Shown: positions 5,163 to 13,905 of the stretch, one piece after another
Layout: each line of letters starts with the position of its first letter
How positions within the stretch are numbered: the stretch's first letter is position 1
Assembly: GCA_934663625.1 (NCBI GenBank)
Contig: CAKUKP010000052.1
Location: forward strand, 1 to 21,045
Direction of reading: 5' to 3'
Length of the DNA: 21,045 nt
DNA from: an uncultured Clostridia bacterium
GTDB lineage: Bacteria > Bacillota > Clostridia > Christensenellales > Aristaeellaceae
Notes under the pieces: model-generated
Told to the model about the DNA's origin: nothing
The model's database searches: none
Seen by the model: the letters and a program-made list of their open reading frames with translations, nothing else
Made by a program: the position numbers and the translations under genes

Positions 5163-7166
5163 ATGCTGTTTGATCTGCATTCCAACTATCAGCCCACCGG
5201 CGATCAGCCGCAGGCGATCGAGGCGCTGACCCGCGGCGTGAACGAAGGCAAGCGCCATCAGGTGCTGAAGGGCATTACCGGATCGGGAAAAACATTCACG
5301 ATGGCGAACATCATCAAGAATGTAAATCGCCCCACGCTGGTGATCGCGCACAACAAAACGCTGGCGGCACAGCTTGCGGCGGAATTTCGGGAATTCTTTC
5401 CCAACAACGCCGTGGGCTATTTCGTATCCTATTATGATTATTATCAGCCGGAAGCGTATATCCCCTCCACCGATACGTTTATTGAAAAGGATTCCTCGGT
5501 AAACGATGAAATCGACCGAATGCGCCACAGCGCCACGGCGTGGCTGGCGGAGCGGCGGGATGTGATCATCGTAGCGTCGGTCAGCTGCATCTACGGTCTG
5601 GGCAGTCCCGAAGAATACGAAGATCTTTCCGTATCGCTGCGCGAGGGCATGACGATTGAGCGCGACGAGCTTTTGCGCCGTCTGGTGGACATCCAGTATA
5701 CGCGAAACGATTTCGAAGCCGAGCGCGGCACCTTCCGCGTGCGCGGTGAAGTGGTGGAAATTCTGCCCGCCGCCAGCCAGGATCGCGCGCTGCGCATTGA
5801 ATTCTTCGGCGATGAAATCGAGCGCATCTCCGAAATCGATACCACGACGGGGCGCGTGCTGCGCTGCATGTCGCACGTGATGATCTTCCCCGCATCGCAT
5901 TACGCGATATCGCGCGATAAGCTGGACGGCTGCATATTGCAGATCGAAAACGATCTGCGCGAACGCGTTGCCGATCTGAAGGAAAACGATCGTCTGGTGG
6001 AAGCCCAGCGGCTGGAGCAGCGCACGCGCTATGATATCGAAATGCTGCGCGAAATCGGCTACTGCAACGGCATCGAAAACTATTCCCGCTATTTCGACGG
6101 GCGGCAGAGCGGTGAAGCGCCGTTTACGATGATGGATTATTTCCCGAAGGATATGCTGATCATGATCGATGAATCGCATATGACCATCCCGCAGATTCGG
6201 GCGATGTACAACGGCGATTACGCGCGCAAGCGTTCGCTGGTGGATTACGGATTCCGGCTTCCGGCGGCGTTTGATAACCGACCGCTGAAGTTCTACGAAT
6301 TCGAACAGAAGGCCAATCAGACGATTTATGTATCCGCCACGCCGGGGCCTTATGAAATGGAGCGATCCGAACAGACGGTGGAACAGATCATCCGCCCGAC
6401 CGGATTGATCGATCCCGAAATCATCGTGCGCCCCGCCACGGGGCAGGTGGACGATCTGCTGGGCGAAATCCGCACCGTCGCCGCGCGCGGCGAGCGCATT
6501 CTGGTTACCACGCTGACCAAGCGCATGGCGGAAAGCCTGACCGAATACCTGCGCAGCATGGATGTGCGCGTGGAATACATGCATTCGGATGTGGACACGC
6601 TGGATCGTATCAAGCTGATCCACGATCTGCGCGCGGGCGAATACGATGTGATGGTGGGCATCAACCTGCTGCGCGAGGGTCTGGACATGCCCGAAGTTTC
6701 GCTGGTGGCGATACTGGACGCGGATAAGGAGGGTTTTCTGCGATCCGAAACATCGCTGATTCAGACGATCGGCCGCGCGGCGCGCAACGTGGACGGCCGC
6801 GTGATCATGTACGCCGATCAGCTGACGGATTCCATGCAGCGCGCGATTTCCGAAACGAACCGCCGCCGCGAATTGCAGCAGAAATACAACGAAGAACACC
6901 ACATTACGCCGCGAAGCGTGCGCACCGCCATTCGCGAATTGATGGAGGTAACGCGCGTGCCCGATAAGGGCGCGGCCGTCATCGCCGATGAAGAGGAGCG
7001 CCGCATGGCGATCGAGCGCATCGAGGAACGCATGCTGGAGGCCGCGAACAATCTGGATTTCGAAAAGGCCGCCAAGCTGCGCGATCAGATGCTGGCGCTG
7101 CGCGGCGAAAAGCCGATGGTCAGCGGCGAACAATCCCGCCAGACGCGGCGCAGGCGCAAAAAATGA
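5163..7166 (+). CDS. uvrB: Excinuclease ABC subunit B
   Basis: A 667-residue DNA damage-verification helicase of nucleotide excision repair. UvrA loads it on damaged DNA, and it recruits UvrC for incision. Walker A GITGSGKT is at 37-44. The damage-probing beta-hairpin region with the Tyr-rich YYDYYQPEAYIP follows near residue 92. Motif II is DESH near 334, and motif VI QTIGRAARN is near 533. The C-terminal UVR domain (about 618-652) contacts UvrC. Full family length, no defects seen. The start follows GGAGG at 5150-5154. It forms an operon with uvrA 18 bp downstream, and an SOS box lies upstream. Confidence 0.98.
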   Translation: MLFDLHSNYQPTGDQPQAIEALTRGVNEGKRHQVLKGITGSGKTFTMANIIKNVNRPTLVIAHNKTLAAQLAAEFREFFPNNAVGYFVSYYDYYQPEAYIPSTDTFIEKDSSVNDEIDRMRHSATAWLAERRDVIIVASVSCIYGLGSPEEYEDLSVSLREGMTIERDELLRRLVDIQYTRNDFEAERGTFRVRGEVVEILPAASQDRALRIEFFGDEIERISEIDTTTGRVLRCMSHVMIFPASHYAISRDKLDGCILQIENDLRERVADLKENDRLVEAQRLEQRTRYDIEMLREIGYCNGIENYSRYFDGRQSGEAPFTMMDYFPKDMLIMIDESHMTIPQIRAMYNGDYARKRSLVDYGFRLPAAFDNRPLKFYEFEQKANQTIYVSATPGPYEMERSEQTVEQIIRPTGLIDPEIIVRPATGQVDDLLGEIRTVAARGERILVTTLTKRMAESLTEYLRSMDVRVEYMHSDVDTLDRIKLIHDLRAGEYDVMVGINLLREGLDMPEVSLVAILDADKEGFLRSETSLIQTIGRAARNVDGRVIMYADQLTDSMQRAISETNRRRELQQKYNEEHHITPRSVRTAIRELMEVTRVPDKGAAVIADEEERRMAIERIEERMLEAANNLDFEKAAKLRDQMLALRGEKPMVSGEQSRQTRRRRKK

Positions 7167-7184
7167 GAAGGAACAAAATCATTT

Positions 7185-10004
7185 ATGAACGATAAAATCA
7201 TCATCCGCGGGGCGCGGCAGCACAATTTAAAGAACATCGATATCGATCTGCCGAGAAACAAGCTGATTGTGGTGACCGGTCTTTCCGGATCGGGCAAATC
7301 ATCGCTGGCGTTCGATACGATTTATGCGGAGGGACAGCGCCGTTACGTGGAATCGCTGTCCAGTTACGCGCGGCAGTTTCTGGGGCAGATGGATAAACCC
7401 GATGTGGATTACATCGAAGGGCTTTCCCCCGCCATTTCCATCGATCAGAAAACCACCAGCAAAAATCCCCGCTCCACCGTGGGCACGGTGACGGAAATCT
7501 ACGATTATCTGCGATTGATGTACGCGCGCATCGGCACGCCGCACTGCCCGAAGTGCGGGCGCGAAATTCTGCGGCAGACGGTGGATCAGATCGTGGATCA
7601 GGTAACTGCACTGCCGGAGCGCACGAAGATCATGCTGCTCTCCCCCGTGATTCGCGGCCGCAAGGGCGAATATACGAAGCTGTTCGAGGATATGCAGAAG
7701 AAGGGCTACGTGCGCGCCCGCATCGACGGCGAAATCTACGAACTTTCCGATCCGCCCGCGATGGCGAAAACGAAAAAGCATACGATCGAAATCGTGGTGG
7801 ATCGCATCATCGTGCGTCCGGACGTGCAGCAGCGGCTTACGGATTCACTGGAAACCGCTATGAATCTATCCGGCGGCATTGTGATCGTGCGCCAGATCGA
7901 ATCCGGCGAGGAAACGCTGTATTCCCAGAATTACGCCTGTCCGGACTGCGGAATTTCCATCGAGGAGCTTGCGCCGCGCCTGTTTTCCTTCAACAATCCC
8001 TACGGCGCGTGCCCCTGCTGCACGGGTCTGGGCGTATTGATGAAGATGGATCCCGATATCATCATTCCGGATAAGACGCTTTCCTTCAATCAGGGCGCGA
8101 TCCGCGCGTCCGGCTGGAACACATCGGAGCCGGATTCCATGGCGGCCGCCTATCTGCGCGGACTCGCCGAGGCCTATCATTTTTCGCTGGATACGCCGGT
8201 GTGCGATCTGAGCGAGGACGTAATGAAGGTAATTCTGTACGGCACGCACGGCGAAAAGATTCGCGTGCAGTATGAGCGCATGAGCGGCAGCGGCTCCTTC
8301 ACCGTGCCCTTCGAGGGCGTGATCACCAATCTGGAGCGCCGCTACCGCGAAACCAGTTCCGACGCGCAGAAAACCGCCTACGAAGAATACATGACCAACG
8401 TGTCCTGCCCCGAATGCGGCGGCAGGCGGCTGAAGCCGGAGGCACTGGCGGTCACGGTGGGCGGAAAATCGATCTACGATCTGTGCGCGATGCCCATCGG
8501 CGAAGCGCGCGCGTTCGTCGAAGCGCTGGAGCTTACCGAAAAGCAGCGCATCATCGCCCGTCAGGTGGTCAAGGAAATCGACGCGCGGCTTCGGTTCCTG
8601 ACCGACGTGGGACTAAACTATCTGACGCTCGCGCGCCCGTCCGGCACGCTTTCCGGCGGCGAAGCGCAGCGCATCCGCCTTGCCACGCAGATCGGATCGG
8701 GGCTGACCGGCGTTCTGTACATTCTGGACGAACCCTCGATCGGGCTGCACCAGAGCGATAACGAAAAGCTGCTGGGCACGCTGAAGCACCTGCGCGATCT
8801 GGGCAATACGCTGATCGTGGTCGAGCATGATTCGGATACGATGCTCGCCTCCGATTACATCGTGGATATCGGCCCCGGCGCGGGCGTATACGGCGGGCAC
8901 GTGGTCGCCGCGGGCACGCCCGCCGAGGTAATGGCGTGCGAAAATTCGCTCACCGGTCAGTATCTGTCCGGCAAGCGGCGCGTACCGCTGCCGGAGGCGC
9001 ACAGAACGCCATCGGGCTGGATCACCGTAAAGGGCGCGCGCGCCAACAATCTGAAGAACATCGATGTGCGATTCCCGCTCGGCGTGCTGACCTGCGTGAC
9101 CGGCGTATCCGGCAGCGGAAAATCCACGCTGGTGAACGAAATTCTGTACAAATCGCTGGCGCGCACGCTGAACCGCGCCCATACGCGGCCGGCGGCGCAC
9201 GACGCGGTTCTGGGTACGGAACAGCTGGATAAGGCCATCGTGATCGATCAATCGCCCATCGGCAGAACGCCCCGATCGAATCCCGCCACCTACACGGGGC
9301 TGTTCGATCTGATCCGCGATGTATTCGCCTCCACGCCGGATGCGAAGGCGCGCGGCTACAAGGCGAACCGCTTTTCCTTCAATGTAAAGGGCGGGCGCTG
9401 CGAAGCGTGCAGCGGCGATGGCATTCTGAAGATCGAAATGCAGTTTCTATCCGATGTATACGTGCCCTGCGAAGTTTGCCGCGGCAAGCGGTACAACCGC
9501 GAAACGCTGGAGGTACAATACAAGGGCAAGAGCATATTCGATGTGCTGGATATGACCGTGGACGAAGCGCTGGATTTCTTCGCGCCGATTCCGAAGATCG
9601 CATCGAAGCTGACCACCATGCGCGATGTGGGGCTGGGCTATGTGAAGCTTGGGCAGCCCTCGAACACTCTATCCGGCGGCGAAGCGCAGCGCATCAAGCT
9701 GGCGACGGAGTTATCCCGCCGCGCCACCGGCCGCACGATCTACGTGTTGGACGAGCCGACCACCGGCCTGCACGTAAACGATGTGGAACGATTGAATCAG
9801 ATGCTGCACCGGCTCGCCGATACCGGCAATACGCTGATCATCATCGAACACAATCTGGATGTGATCAAAACCGCCGATTATATCATCGATCTGGGGCCGC
9901 AGGGCGGCGATCAGGGCGGCACGATCGTCGCCGAGGGCACGCCGGAGCAGGTTGCCGCCTGCGCCGAGAGCCTTACCGGAAAGTATTTGAAACCCCTGCT
10001 GTAA
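7185..10004 (+). CDS. uvrA: Excinuclease ABC subunit A
   Basis: A 939-residue damage-recognition ATPase of nucleotide excision repair; a UvrA dimer finds lesions and hands DNA to UvrB. There are two ABC ATPase modules: Walker A GLSGSGKSS at 32-40 and GVSGSGKST near 640, with LSGGEAQRI signatures near 488 and 828. Zinc-binding cysteine pairs are at 252/255 with 276/279, and near 737/740 (CEAC) with 760/763 (CEVC). A further CPKC at 121-124 is common in Bacillota UvrA. Length is typical. The ribosome binding site is GAGAAGGAA. It is 18 bp after uvrB with no promoter between, so the two are co-transcribed. It ends at a strong terminator. Confidence 0.98.
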   Translation: MNDKIIIRGARQHNLKNIDIDLPRNKLIVVTGLSGSGKSSLAFDTIYAEGQRRYVESLSSYARQFLGQMDKPDVDYIEGLSPAISIDQKTTSKNPRSTVGTVTEIYDYLRLMYARIGTPHCPKCGREILRQTVDQIVDQVTALPERTKIMLLSPVIRGRKGEYTKLFEDMQKKGYVRARIDGEIYELSDPPAMAKTKKHTIEIVVDRIIVRPDVQQRLTDSLETAMNLSGGIVIVRQIESGEETLYSQNYACPDCGISIEELAPRLFSFNNPYGACPCCTGLGVLMKMDPDIIIPDKTLSFNQGAIRASGWNTSEPDSMAAAYLRGLAEAYHFSLDTPVCDLSEDVMKVILYGTHGEKIRVQYERMSGSGSFTVPFEGVITNLERRYRETSSDAQKTAYEEYMTNVSCPECGGRRLKPEALAVTVGGKSIYDLCAMPIGEARAFVEALELTEKQRIIARQVVKEIDARLRFLTDVGLNYLTLARPSGTLSGGEAQRIRLATQIGSGLTGVLYILDEPSIGLHQSDNEKLLGTLKHLRDLGNTLIVVEHDSDTMLASDYIVDIGPGAGVYGGHVVAAGTPAEVMACENSLTGQYLSGKRRVPLPEAHRTPSGWITVKGARANNLKNIDVRFPLGVLTCVTGVSGSGKSTLVNEILYKSLARTLNRAHTRPAAHDAVLGTEQLDKAIVIDQSPIGRTPRSNPATYTGLFDLIRDVFASTPDAKARGYKANRFSFNVKGGRCEACSGDGILKIEMQFLSDVYVPCEVCRGKRYNRETLEVQYKGKSIFDVLDMTVDEALDFFAPIPKIASKLTTMRDVGLGYVKLGQPSNTLSGGEAQRIKLATELSRRATGRTIYVLDEPTTGLHVNDVERLNQMLHRLADTGNTLIIIEHNLDVIKTADYIIDLGPQGGDQGGTIVAEGTPEQVAACAESLTGKYLKPLL

Positions 10005-10010
10005 CGCGAC

Positions 10011-10047
10011 GCCAATCGAGGGAAGCATGCCTTCGATTGGCATTTTC
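10011..10047 (+). terminator. Terminator of uvrBA
   Basis: 12-bp arms at 10011-10022 and 10030-10041 (one G-T pair) with a 7-nt loop, then ATTTTCTT. It starts 6 bp after the uvrA stop codon. Confidence 0.85.
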
Positions 10048-10099
10048 TTCATATTCTCCCCATGAATTGTAACAAAATTTTAAAATCTGAATTTTTTCG

Positions 10100-10128
10100 T
10101 TGACATTTAATCGTCAGTTGGCTAATAT
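10100..10128 (+). promoter_or_regulatory. Promoter of the Pro/Thr-rich membrane protein gene
   Basis: TTGACA at 10100-10105, 17-bp spacer and TAATAT at 10123-10128, in an AT-rich stretch. The predicted start site is about 35 bp before the ATG. Confidence 0.8.
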
Positions 10129-10170
10129 GATGGTATCGTATAAATGAATCCTGTATCGGAGGAAATACTT

Positions 10171-11151
10171 ATGCAAAAGGGTTATAAGCGCAATAATAAG
10201 GGCATCGCCGTGGTTCGCTTCTTCTGCGGCCTGATCTTCATTGCCATTATTGTATTCGCGGTGTACTGCCTGCTGGATAAATTCGACTGGTCGGACAGCA
10301 TCAAGGATCCAAGCGTCACCGTGCGCCCCTATGTAGAAGTGACCGCGGCGCCCAACGCGACCGAAGCGCCCGCGCCTGCGCCGACCGAAACGCCCGAACC
10401 GATTCAGATGGCGAACGCGCTGACCGCGCAAACCGAAGCGCCCATTGAAACCGCCGCCACCGCTGCGGCTACGGAAGCGCCCACACCCAGGCCCTCCGCA
10501 ACGCCTATCGCGACCGCGGAGCCCACGCCCGTGCCGACCCCGATCGCAACGCCCACCCCTGTTCCGACCGAGATTCCGGCGGAAACGTTCTCGGAATACG
10601 CTACCTCCGGCTTCAGCGTGCCCGCAGCAGCGAACGACGCTGTGCGCGCCGTGACGAAGCTGTACATCTCCGAGCCGAATAACAGTCAGGTTGTGCAGAT
10701 CGACGCTTACGCCTATATCAACGAAGAATCCTACGACGCGGCGAACGTCAAGCCGTTCCTGATCGTTACCCACAAGGCGAGCGGCATTCAGGTGGTTTAC
10801 GAGGCGATTACCATGGAAGGCATCAGCAAGACCGATCATTCCGACGCGCTGTGCGCAAATCCTGAGATGAGCGAATTCGAAAGCTTCCTGGATGTAAGCT
10901 GGTACGGCAACGGCGAATTCGGTCTGGGCGTTGTACTCGCCTACACCGATGCGAACGGCAACAACGTATACAGCTATCAGGAATTTGACGACAGCTTCAC
11001 CGTGACCGACGGCAAGGCGAGCTACGGCGAAACCGCAGCTACCGGAGCGCTGTTCTCCGGCGGCGAAGGCGTAGAACCGACCGACGATACCGCCCCCGTC
11101 GAGGATACGGCGGACGCGCAGCCCATCGATGATTCCAATTCCGTCGGCTGA
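10171..11151 (+). CDS. Membrane-anchored protein with Pro/Thr/Ala-rich linker, unknown function
   Basis: 326 residues from the ATG at 10171, chosen over the in-frame ATG at 10144 because GGAGGA at 10158-10163 sits 7 nt before it. A short basic N-terminus (KGYKRNNK) is followed by one membrane segment (about 11-35), giving an N-in, C-out anchor. Residues 58-136 are a low-complexity stretch of Pro, Thr, Ala and Glu with TPxP/TEAP units, typical of an extended extracytoplasmic spacer. Residues about 137-300 form a globular part rich in beta-like segments (VVQIDAYAYIN, GLGVVLAYTD). The tail is acidic. I recognise no enzyme motif and no named family. It has its own promoter and terminator, so it is a single-gene unit. 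A wall-spanning sensor or adhesin-like role would be a guess. Confidence 0.8.
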   Translation: MQKGYKRNNKGIAVVRFFCGLIFIAIIVFAVYCLLDKFDWSDSIKDPSVTVRPYVEVTAAPNATEAPAPAPTETPEPIQMANALTAQTEAPIETAATAAATEAPTPRPSATPIATAEPTPVPTPIATPTPVPTEIPAETFSEYATSGFSVPAAANDAVRAVTKLYISEPNNSQVVQIDAYAYINEESYDAANVKPFLIVTHKASGIQVVYEAITMEGISKTDHSDALCANPEMSEFESFLDVSWYGNGEFGLGVVLAYTDANGNNVYSYQEFDDSFTVTDGKASYGETAATGALFSGGEGVEPTDDTAPVEDTADAQPIDDSNSVG

Positions 11152-11164
11152 CGCAGAATTGATG

Positions 11165-11195
11165 CGGCAGGAACCCTACCGTTCCTGCCGTTTTT
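11165..11195 (+). terminator. Terminator after the Pro/Thr-rich protein gene
   Basis: Perfect 10-bp arms (11165-11174 and 11181-11190), 6-nt loop, followed by TTTTT at 11191-11195. Confidence 0.92.
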
Positions 11196-11237
11196 GCGTG
11201 CCTGTTCCCGGATTACAAATGCAAAGGAAGGATACTT

Positions 11238-12569
11238 ATGCAACCGACGCGCGGAAACTGCCGCAACAAAGCCTTTGAAACCTTTGAATGGGTGATTCTG
11301 TCCTGCGTATTCCTGATCTGCCTGATCGGCGCGTACCTGCTGCCCTTTGAACAATGCCCGGATGAGGGCGAACGCCTGAAGCTGACCCGATGGATCATCG
11401 ATCATGCGGCGCTGCCAACGGGAAACGAACCCGAACTGATCATCGAAAACTGGGGCTTTTCCTATGCTACCCGTCCATACCTTTCCTCCATAATCGGCGC
11501 TGTATTCGCCAAATGCGCCGGTCTGATCACCGAATCGCAGCGTGCGGCGCTTTTGGGCGCGCGAATGTGCAGCGTGCTTTCCGTCACCGGCTGCTGTGCC
11601 TTCTGTCTGCTGCTGGGCAAAAGGCTGTTTGAAAAGCGTTCCTCCGCCCGATTGTTTGCCGTTCTGGTCTGCTTTTTGCCGCAGGTACTGTTCCTCGGAA
11701 TGTATCAGAACAACGATGCCCTTTCCCTGTTCGGCGTAAGTATGCTGCTGTATACCCTCGTCGGCGGACGGGACAATCACTGGTCCGTCGGATGGTGCGC
11801 CGCCGTCGGCGTTTCCATGGCGATTTGCCTGCTTTCCTATTATACCGTATACGGCTGGCTTTTGCTGGCGGTCGTATTCTGCATCGCAACCTGCCGATCC
11901 GATCCGCGCATCGATCATAAGGGATCATTTATCTTAAAGCGCGGGCTGTTGATTTTCGCCGTCGCGCTGTGCCTTGCCGGATGGCAGTTCATCCGAACCG
12001 CCTACCATCACAATATGGATTTTCTGGGCATGTCCGCCGAACTCACCGCGAAAAGCAACACGGAAGCACAGCATCTTGGATTTCAATGCGCATATGATAT
12101 GGGCTACTCGTTTACATACATGTGCGCCTATGATAAATTCATGTGGTTCCGAAAGAGCATCAAAAGCTTCATCGGCGTATTCGGCAATATGCGCTATTAT
12201 GCGCCGCCCGTAGTTTATTACGCATATTTCGCCATTTTCATCGGCGGCACGATCGCATACCTGATCAACGCCGTGCGAACCCGCGCGGAAAAGGACAGAT
12301 GGCCGCTGCTTCTGCTCCTCTTTGCATCGTCGGCGTCATGCATCGCCGTTTCACTGCTGCAATCGTACTTCCGCGATTTTCAGGCGCAGGGACGCTACAT
12401 CATCACCTGCATTCTACCGCTGGCCTACATGCTCGCCCGCACGCTGGATTGCGTGGAAGTCCGCGATCATTCGCTTCTGCGCAGGCTTCAGCCGCAGTAT
12501 ACGCTTGCAGCCGTCTGGATTCTTCTGTGCGCCTGCATGGCCGCCTACACGATGGCGCGAATCCTGTAG
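11238..12569 (+). CDS. Polytopic membrane protein, DUF2142/GT-C glycosyltransferase-like
   Basis: 443 residues with about ten hydrophobic segments (first near 18-36). Features resemble the DUF2142 family, related to GT-C membrane glycosyltransferases. PDEGER at 41-46 follows the first membrane helix, in the place where GT-C enzymes carry a catalytic acidic pair. QNNDALSLF is at about 157-165, and QGRYIITCILPLA near 383. GT-C enzymes move sugars from polyprenyl-phosphate donors to acceptors outside the membrane; whether this one is active, and on what, is inferred. The usual H of PDExxH is not present (R46), a possible divergence. AAGGAAGG precedes the ATG. There is no clear promoter of its own between the upstream terminator and the start, so read-through may feed it. 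A hairpin with a T-rich run follows. Confidence 0.72.
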   Translation: MQPTRGNCRNKAFETFEWVILSCVFLICLIGAYLLPFEQCPDEGERLKLTRWIIDHAALPTGNEPELIIENWGFSYATRPYLSSIIGAVFAKCAGLITESQRAALLGARMCSVLSVTGCCAFCLLLGKRLFEKRSSARLFAVLVCFLPQVLFLGMYQNNDALSLFGVSMLLYTLVGGRDNHWSVGWCAAVGVSMAICLLSYYTVYGWLLLAVVFCIATCRSDPRIDHKGSFILKRGLLIFAVALCLAGWQFIRTAYHHNMDFLGMSAELTAKSNTEAQHLGFQCAYDMGYSFTYMCAYDKFMWFRKSIKSFIGVFGNMRYYAPPVVYYAYFAIFIGGTIAYLINAVRTRAEKDRWPLLLLLFASSASCIAVSLLQSYFRDFQAQGRYIITCILPLAYMLARTLDCVEVRDHSLLRRLQPQYTLAAVWILLCACMAAYTMARIL

Positions 12570-12610
12570 CGCGGCACAACCTGTTCCATTTCACATCTCC
12601 TTAGAACCGT

Positions 12611-12661
12611 TCAGAGCCTGCTGCAGGATGCATTCCCGCGACAGGCTCTGATTTATTTGTT
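12611..12661 (+). terminator. Terminator after the DUF2142-like gene
   Basis: 10-bp arms TCAGAGCCTG (12611-12620) and CAGGCTCTGA (12642-12651) with a 21-nt loop, followed by TTTATTTGTT. It overlaps the 3' end of the convergent HAAS gene and may serve both strands weakly. Confidence 0.6.
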
Positions 12662-12874
12662 ATTGCCCTTCTGTTTCGGCGCGTCCGTTTCGGCAAACTG
12701 CGCCGCCAGCTCCTCCGGTTTGCCCAGCCGCGCCGCGATTTCTTCCTCGGAATAGCCGTCCGCCAGCTTGAAGGCGAAGTGCTGTTCGTATTCCTCGATC
12801 ACATCTGCACTGTCCGCAACGTTTCTTCTGCGCAGCTCATTTTCAAGGCGCGCCATGAATTCATGCTTTTTCAT
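12653..12874 (-). CDS. Minimal HAAS (DUF1700) domain protein
   Basis: 73 residues from the ATG at 12874. The more upstream ATG at 12883 directly abuts the GGAGG, while 12874 is 9 nt away, so the latter is chosen. The sequence MKKHEF...L...EEYEQHF...GYSEEEIAARLGKPEELAAQ is the helical HAAS domain found in DUF1700 proteins. Those proteins usually continue into membrane helices; here the protein stops right after the domain with a basic tail. HAAS proteins sit next to PadR regulators and are thought to signal with them. The start overlaps the end of the PadR gene by 14 nt, so translation is likely coupled. Confidence 0.8.
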   Translation of the reverse strand: MKKHEFMARLENELRRRNVADSADVIEEYEQHFAFKLADGYSEEEIAARLGKPEELAAQFAETDAPKQKGNNK

Positions 12875-13187
12875 CGTTCTCATCCTCCAGCAGCGTTCTT
12901 ACCGATTTTGCAAACCTGAGATATTCCGCGCGGTCGCTTTGATAGGTTTCGCGGCCGAGCGCCGTAAGCTGATAATACTTGCGGGGCGGCCCCCCGCTTT
13001 CCTCCTGTAAGTAGGTAGTCAATAATCCATCCGCTTTCAGCTTGCGCAGGATCGGATACACCGTTCCATCGGCGATTTCGATGTGCTGCGACAGGAAATC
13101 GGATATTTCATATCCGTAGCAGTCGCGCCGGTGCAGCAGCGACAGCACGCACAGCTCCAGCACGCCCTTCTTGTATTGCGCGTTCAT
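12861..13187 (-). CDS. PadR-family transcriptional regulator
   Basis: A 108-residue winged-helix repressor. The family pattern is clear: an N-terminal GVLELCVLSLL helix, YGYEISDFL, then DGTVYPILRKLKADGLL (recognition helix and wing), GGPPRKYYQLTALG, and a C-terminal helix for dimerisation. The effector is unknown; PadR members of this short type often repress their own operon and a neighbouring transporter or membrane gene. AAGGAG precedes the ATG. It is co-transcribed with the overlapping HAAS gene from a good promoter. Confidence 0.93.
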   Translation of the reverse strand: MNAQYKKGVLELCVLSLLHRRDCYGYEISDFLSQHIEIADGTVYPILRKLKADGLLTTYLQEESGGPPRKYYQLTALGRETYQSDRAEYLRFAKSVRTLLEDENDEKA

Positions 13188-13221
13188 AACCGGCTCCTTT
13201 CTCGTTCGCTTTCACTACTGT

Positions 13222-13249
13222 ATTATATTTAATAGTTTCGAATTGTCAA
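13222..13249 (-). promoter_or_regulatory. Promoter of the PadR-HAAS operon
   Basis: On the minus strand, TTGACA (13249-13244), 16 bp and TATAAT (13227-13222). The spacer and flanks repeat the motif CTATT, and ACTA/TAGT flank the -10 region, so an autorepressor site here is plausible but not defined. Confidence 0.75.
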
Positions 13250-13304
13250 TAGTGTTTTTTGCTAAAACCTTCGACACACCGGAAGCCCCTCTCCCGCCGC
13301 GGGC

Positions 13305-13340
13305 ATAAAAAACGCCGGAAACCGATCGGTTTCCGACGTT
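13305..13340 (-). terminator. Terminator of the ferredoxin gene
   Basis: 13-bp arms (13311-13323 and 13328-13340, one G-T pair) with loop GATC. On the minus strand it is followed by TTTTTT (complement of 13307-13312). It starts 20 bp after the stop codon. Confidence 0.92.
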
Positions 13341-13360
13341 GTATAGGATATATACCTGAA

Positions 13361-13744
13361 TTACTTTTCGATGACTTCGAGCAGTCCCATCGGGCACGCC
13401 TTGGCGCAGATACCGCAGGAGATGCACTTGGAAACGGTTTCGCCCTGAAGCACCATGACCTTCATCGGGCACGCCGCGACGCATTCGCCGCAGCCGACGC
13501 ACTTTTTCTTATTGATCATGTATACGCCGGTCTTAGGATTCTGGGTGATCGCTTCATGCTTGCACGTGCGCATGCACTTGCCGCACTGGATGCATACGTT
13601 TACCTTGGGTTCGCCGTTCTTTTCGACGATCTGGATGCAGGATTTCGCCTGATCGAATACCTTATAAAACGCCTCGGAGCATGCGCGGACGCAGCCCAAG
13701 CAAGCCATGCAACGTTCGTCCTTCCGGACAGAAAGCTTCTTCAT
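13361..13744 (-). CDS. Four-cluster ferredoxin, CooF/HycB-like
   Basis: 127 residues from the ATG at 13744, chosen because GGAGG lies just upstream; a longer in-frame reading to 13849 would cross the promoter. Four complete CxxCxxCxxxC motifs are visible: Cys12/15/18/22, 51/54/57/61, 82/85/88/92 and 107/110/113/117. The last two are followed by Pro. They would hold four [4Fe-4S] clusters. An extra Cys is at 36. This is the layout of CooF/HycB-type electron-transfer subunits but in a compact form without extra domains. Divergent placement next to cooS suggests that it carries electrons to or from CO dehydrogenase. The partner on the other side (hydrogenase, Rnf or another oxidoreductase) is not in the window. 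It has its own promoter and terminator. Confidence 0.88.
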   Translation of the reverse strand: MKKLSVRKDERCMACLGCVRACSEAFYKVFDQAKSCIQIVEKNGEPKVNVCIQCGKCMRTCKHEAITQNPKTGVYMINKKKCVGCGECVAACPMKVMVLQGETVSKCISCGICAKACPMGLLEVIEK

Positions 13745-13774
13745 GATACAACCTCCAAAATTACTCTTGATTGC

Positions 13775-13803
13775 ATTATACACGGAATCCGACAAAAACG
13801 CAA
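13775..13803 (-). promoter_or_regulatory. Promoter of the ferredoxin gene
   Basis: On the minus strand, TTGCGT (13803-13798), 17 bp and a perfect TATAAT (13780-13775), 30 bp before the start codon. The -35 box is weak (3/6). Confidence 0.55.
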
Positions 13804-13905
13804 TGCCGCATCGCAAATTTTGGCAAACAAATTCATAGAAACTCGCCATGTGCCGAATTTTGTACGATTTTTGTTGTAAAAAATCCCCCCTTGCGGGATT
13901 TGGGA

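Noticed and set aside
5139..7133. Long minus-strand open frame (664 codons) opposite uvrB
   Set aside because: It mirrors the uvrB codon pattern, its product is rich in His, Arg and Gln with no family motif, and there is no ribosome binding site. It is a shadow of a GC-rich gene.
10114..10839. Gly/Arg-rich minus-strand frame over the Pro/Thr-rich gene
   Set aside because: Gly-Arg repeats are simply the complement of the Pro/Thr/Ala codons. No ribosome binding site is present.
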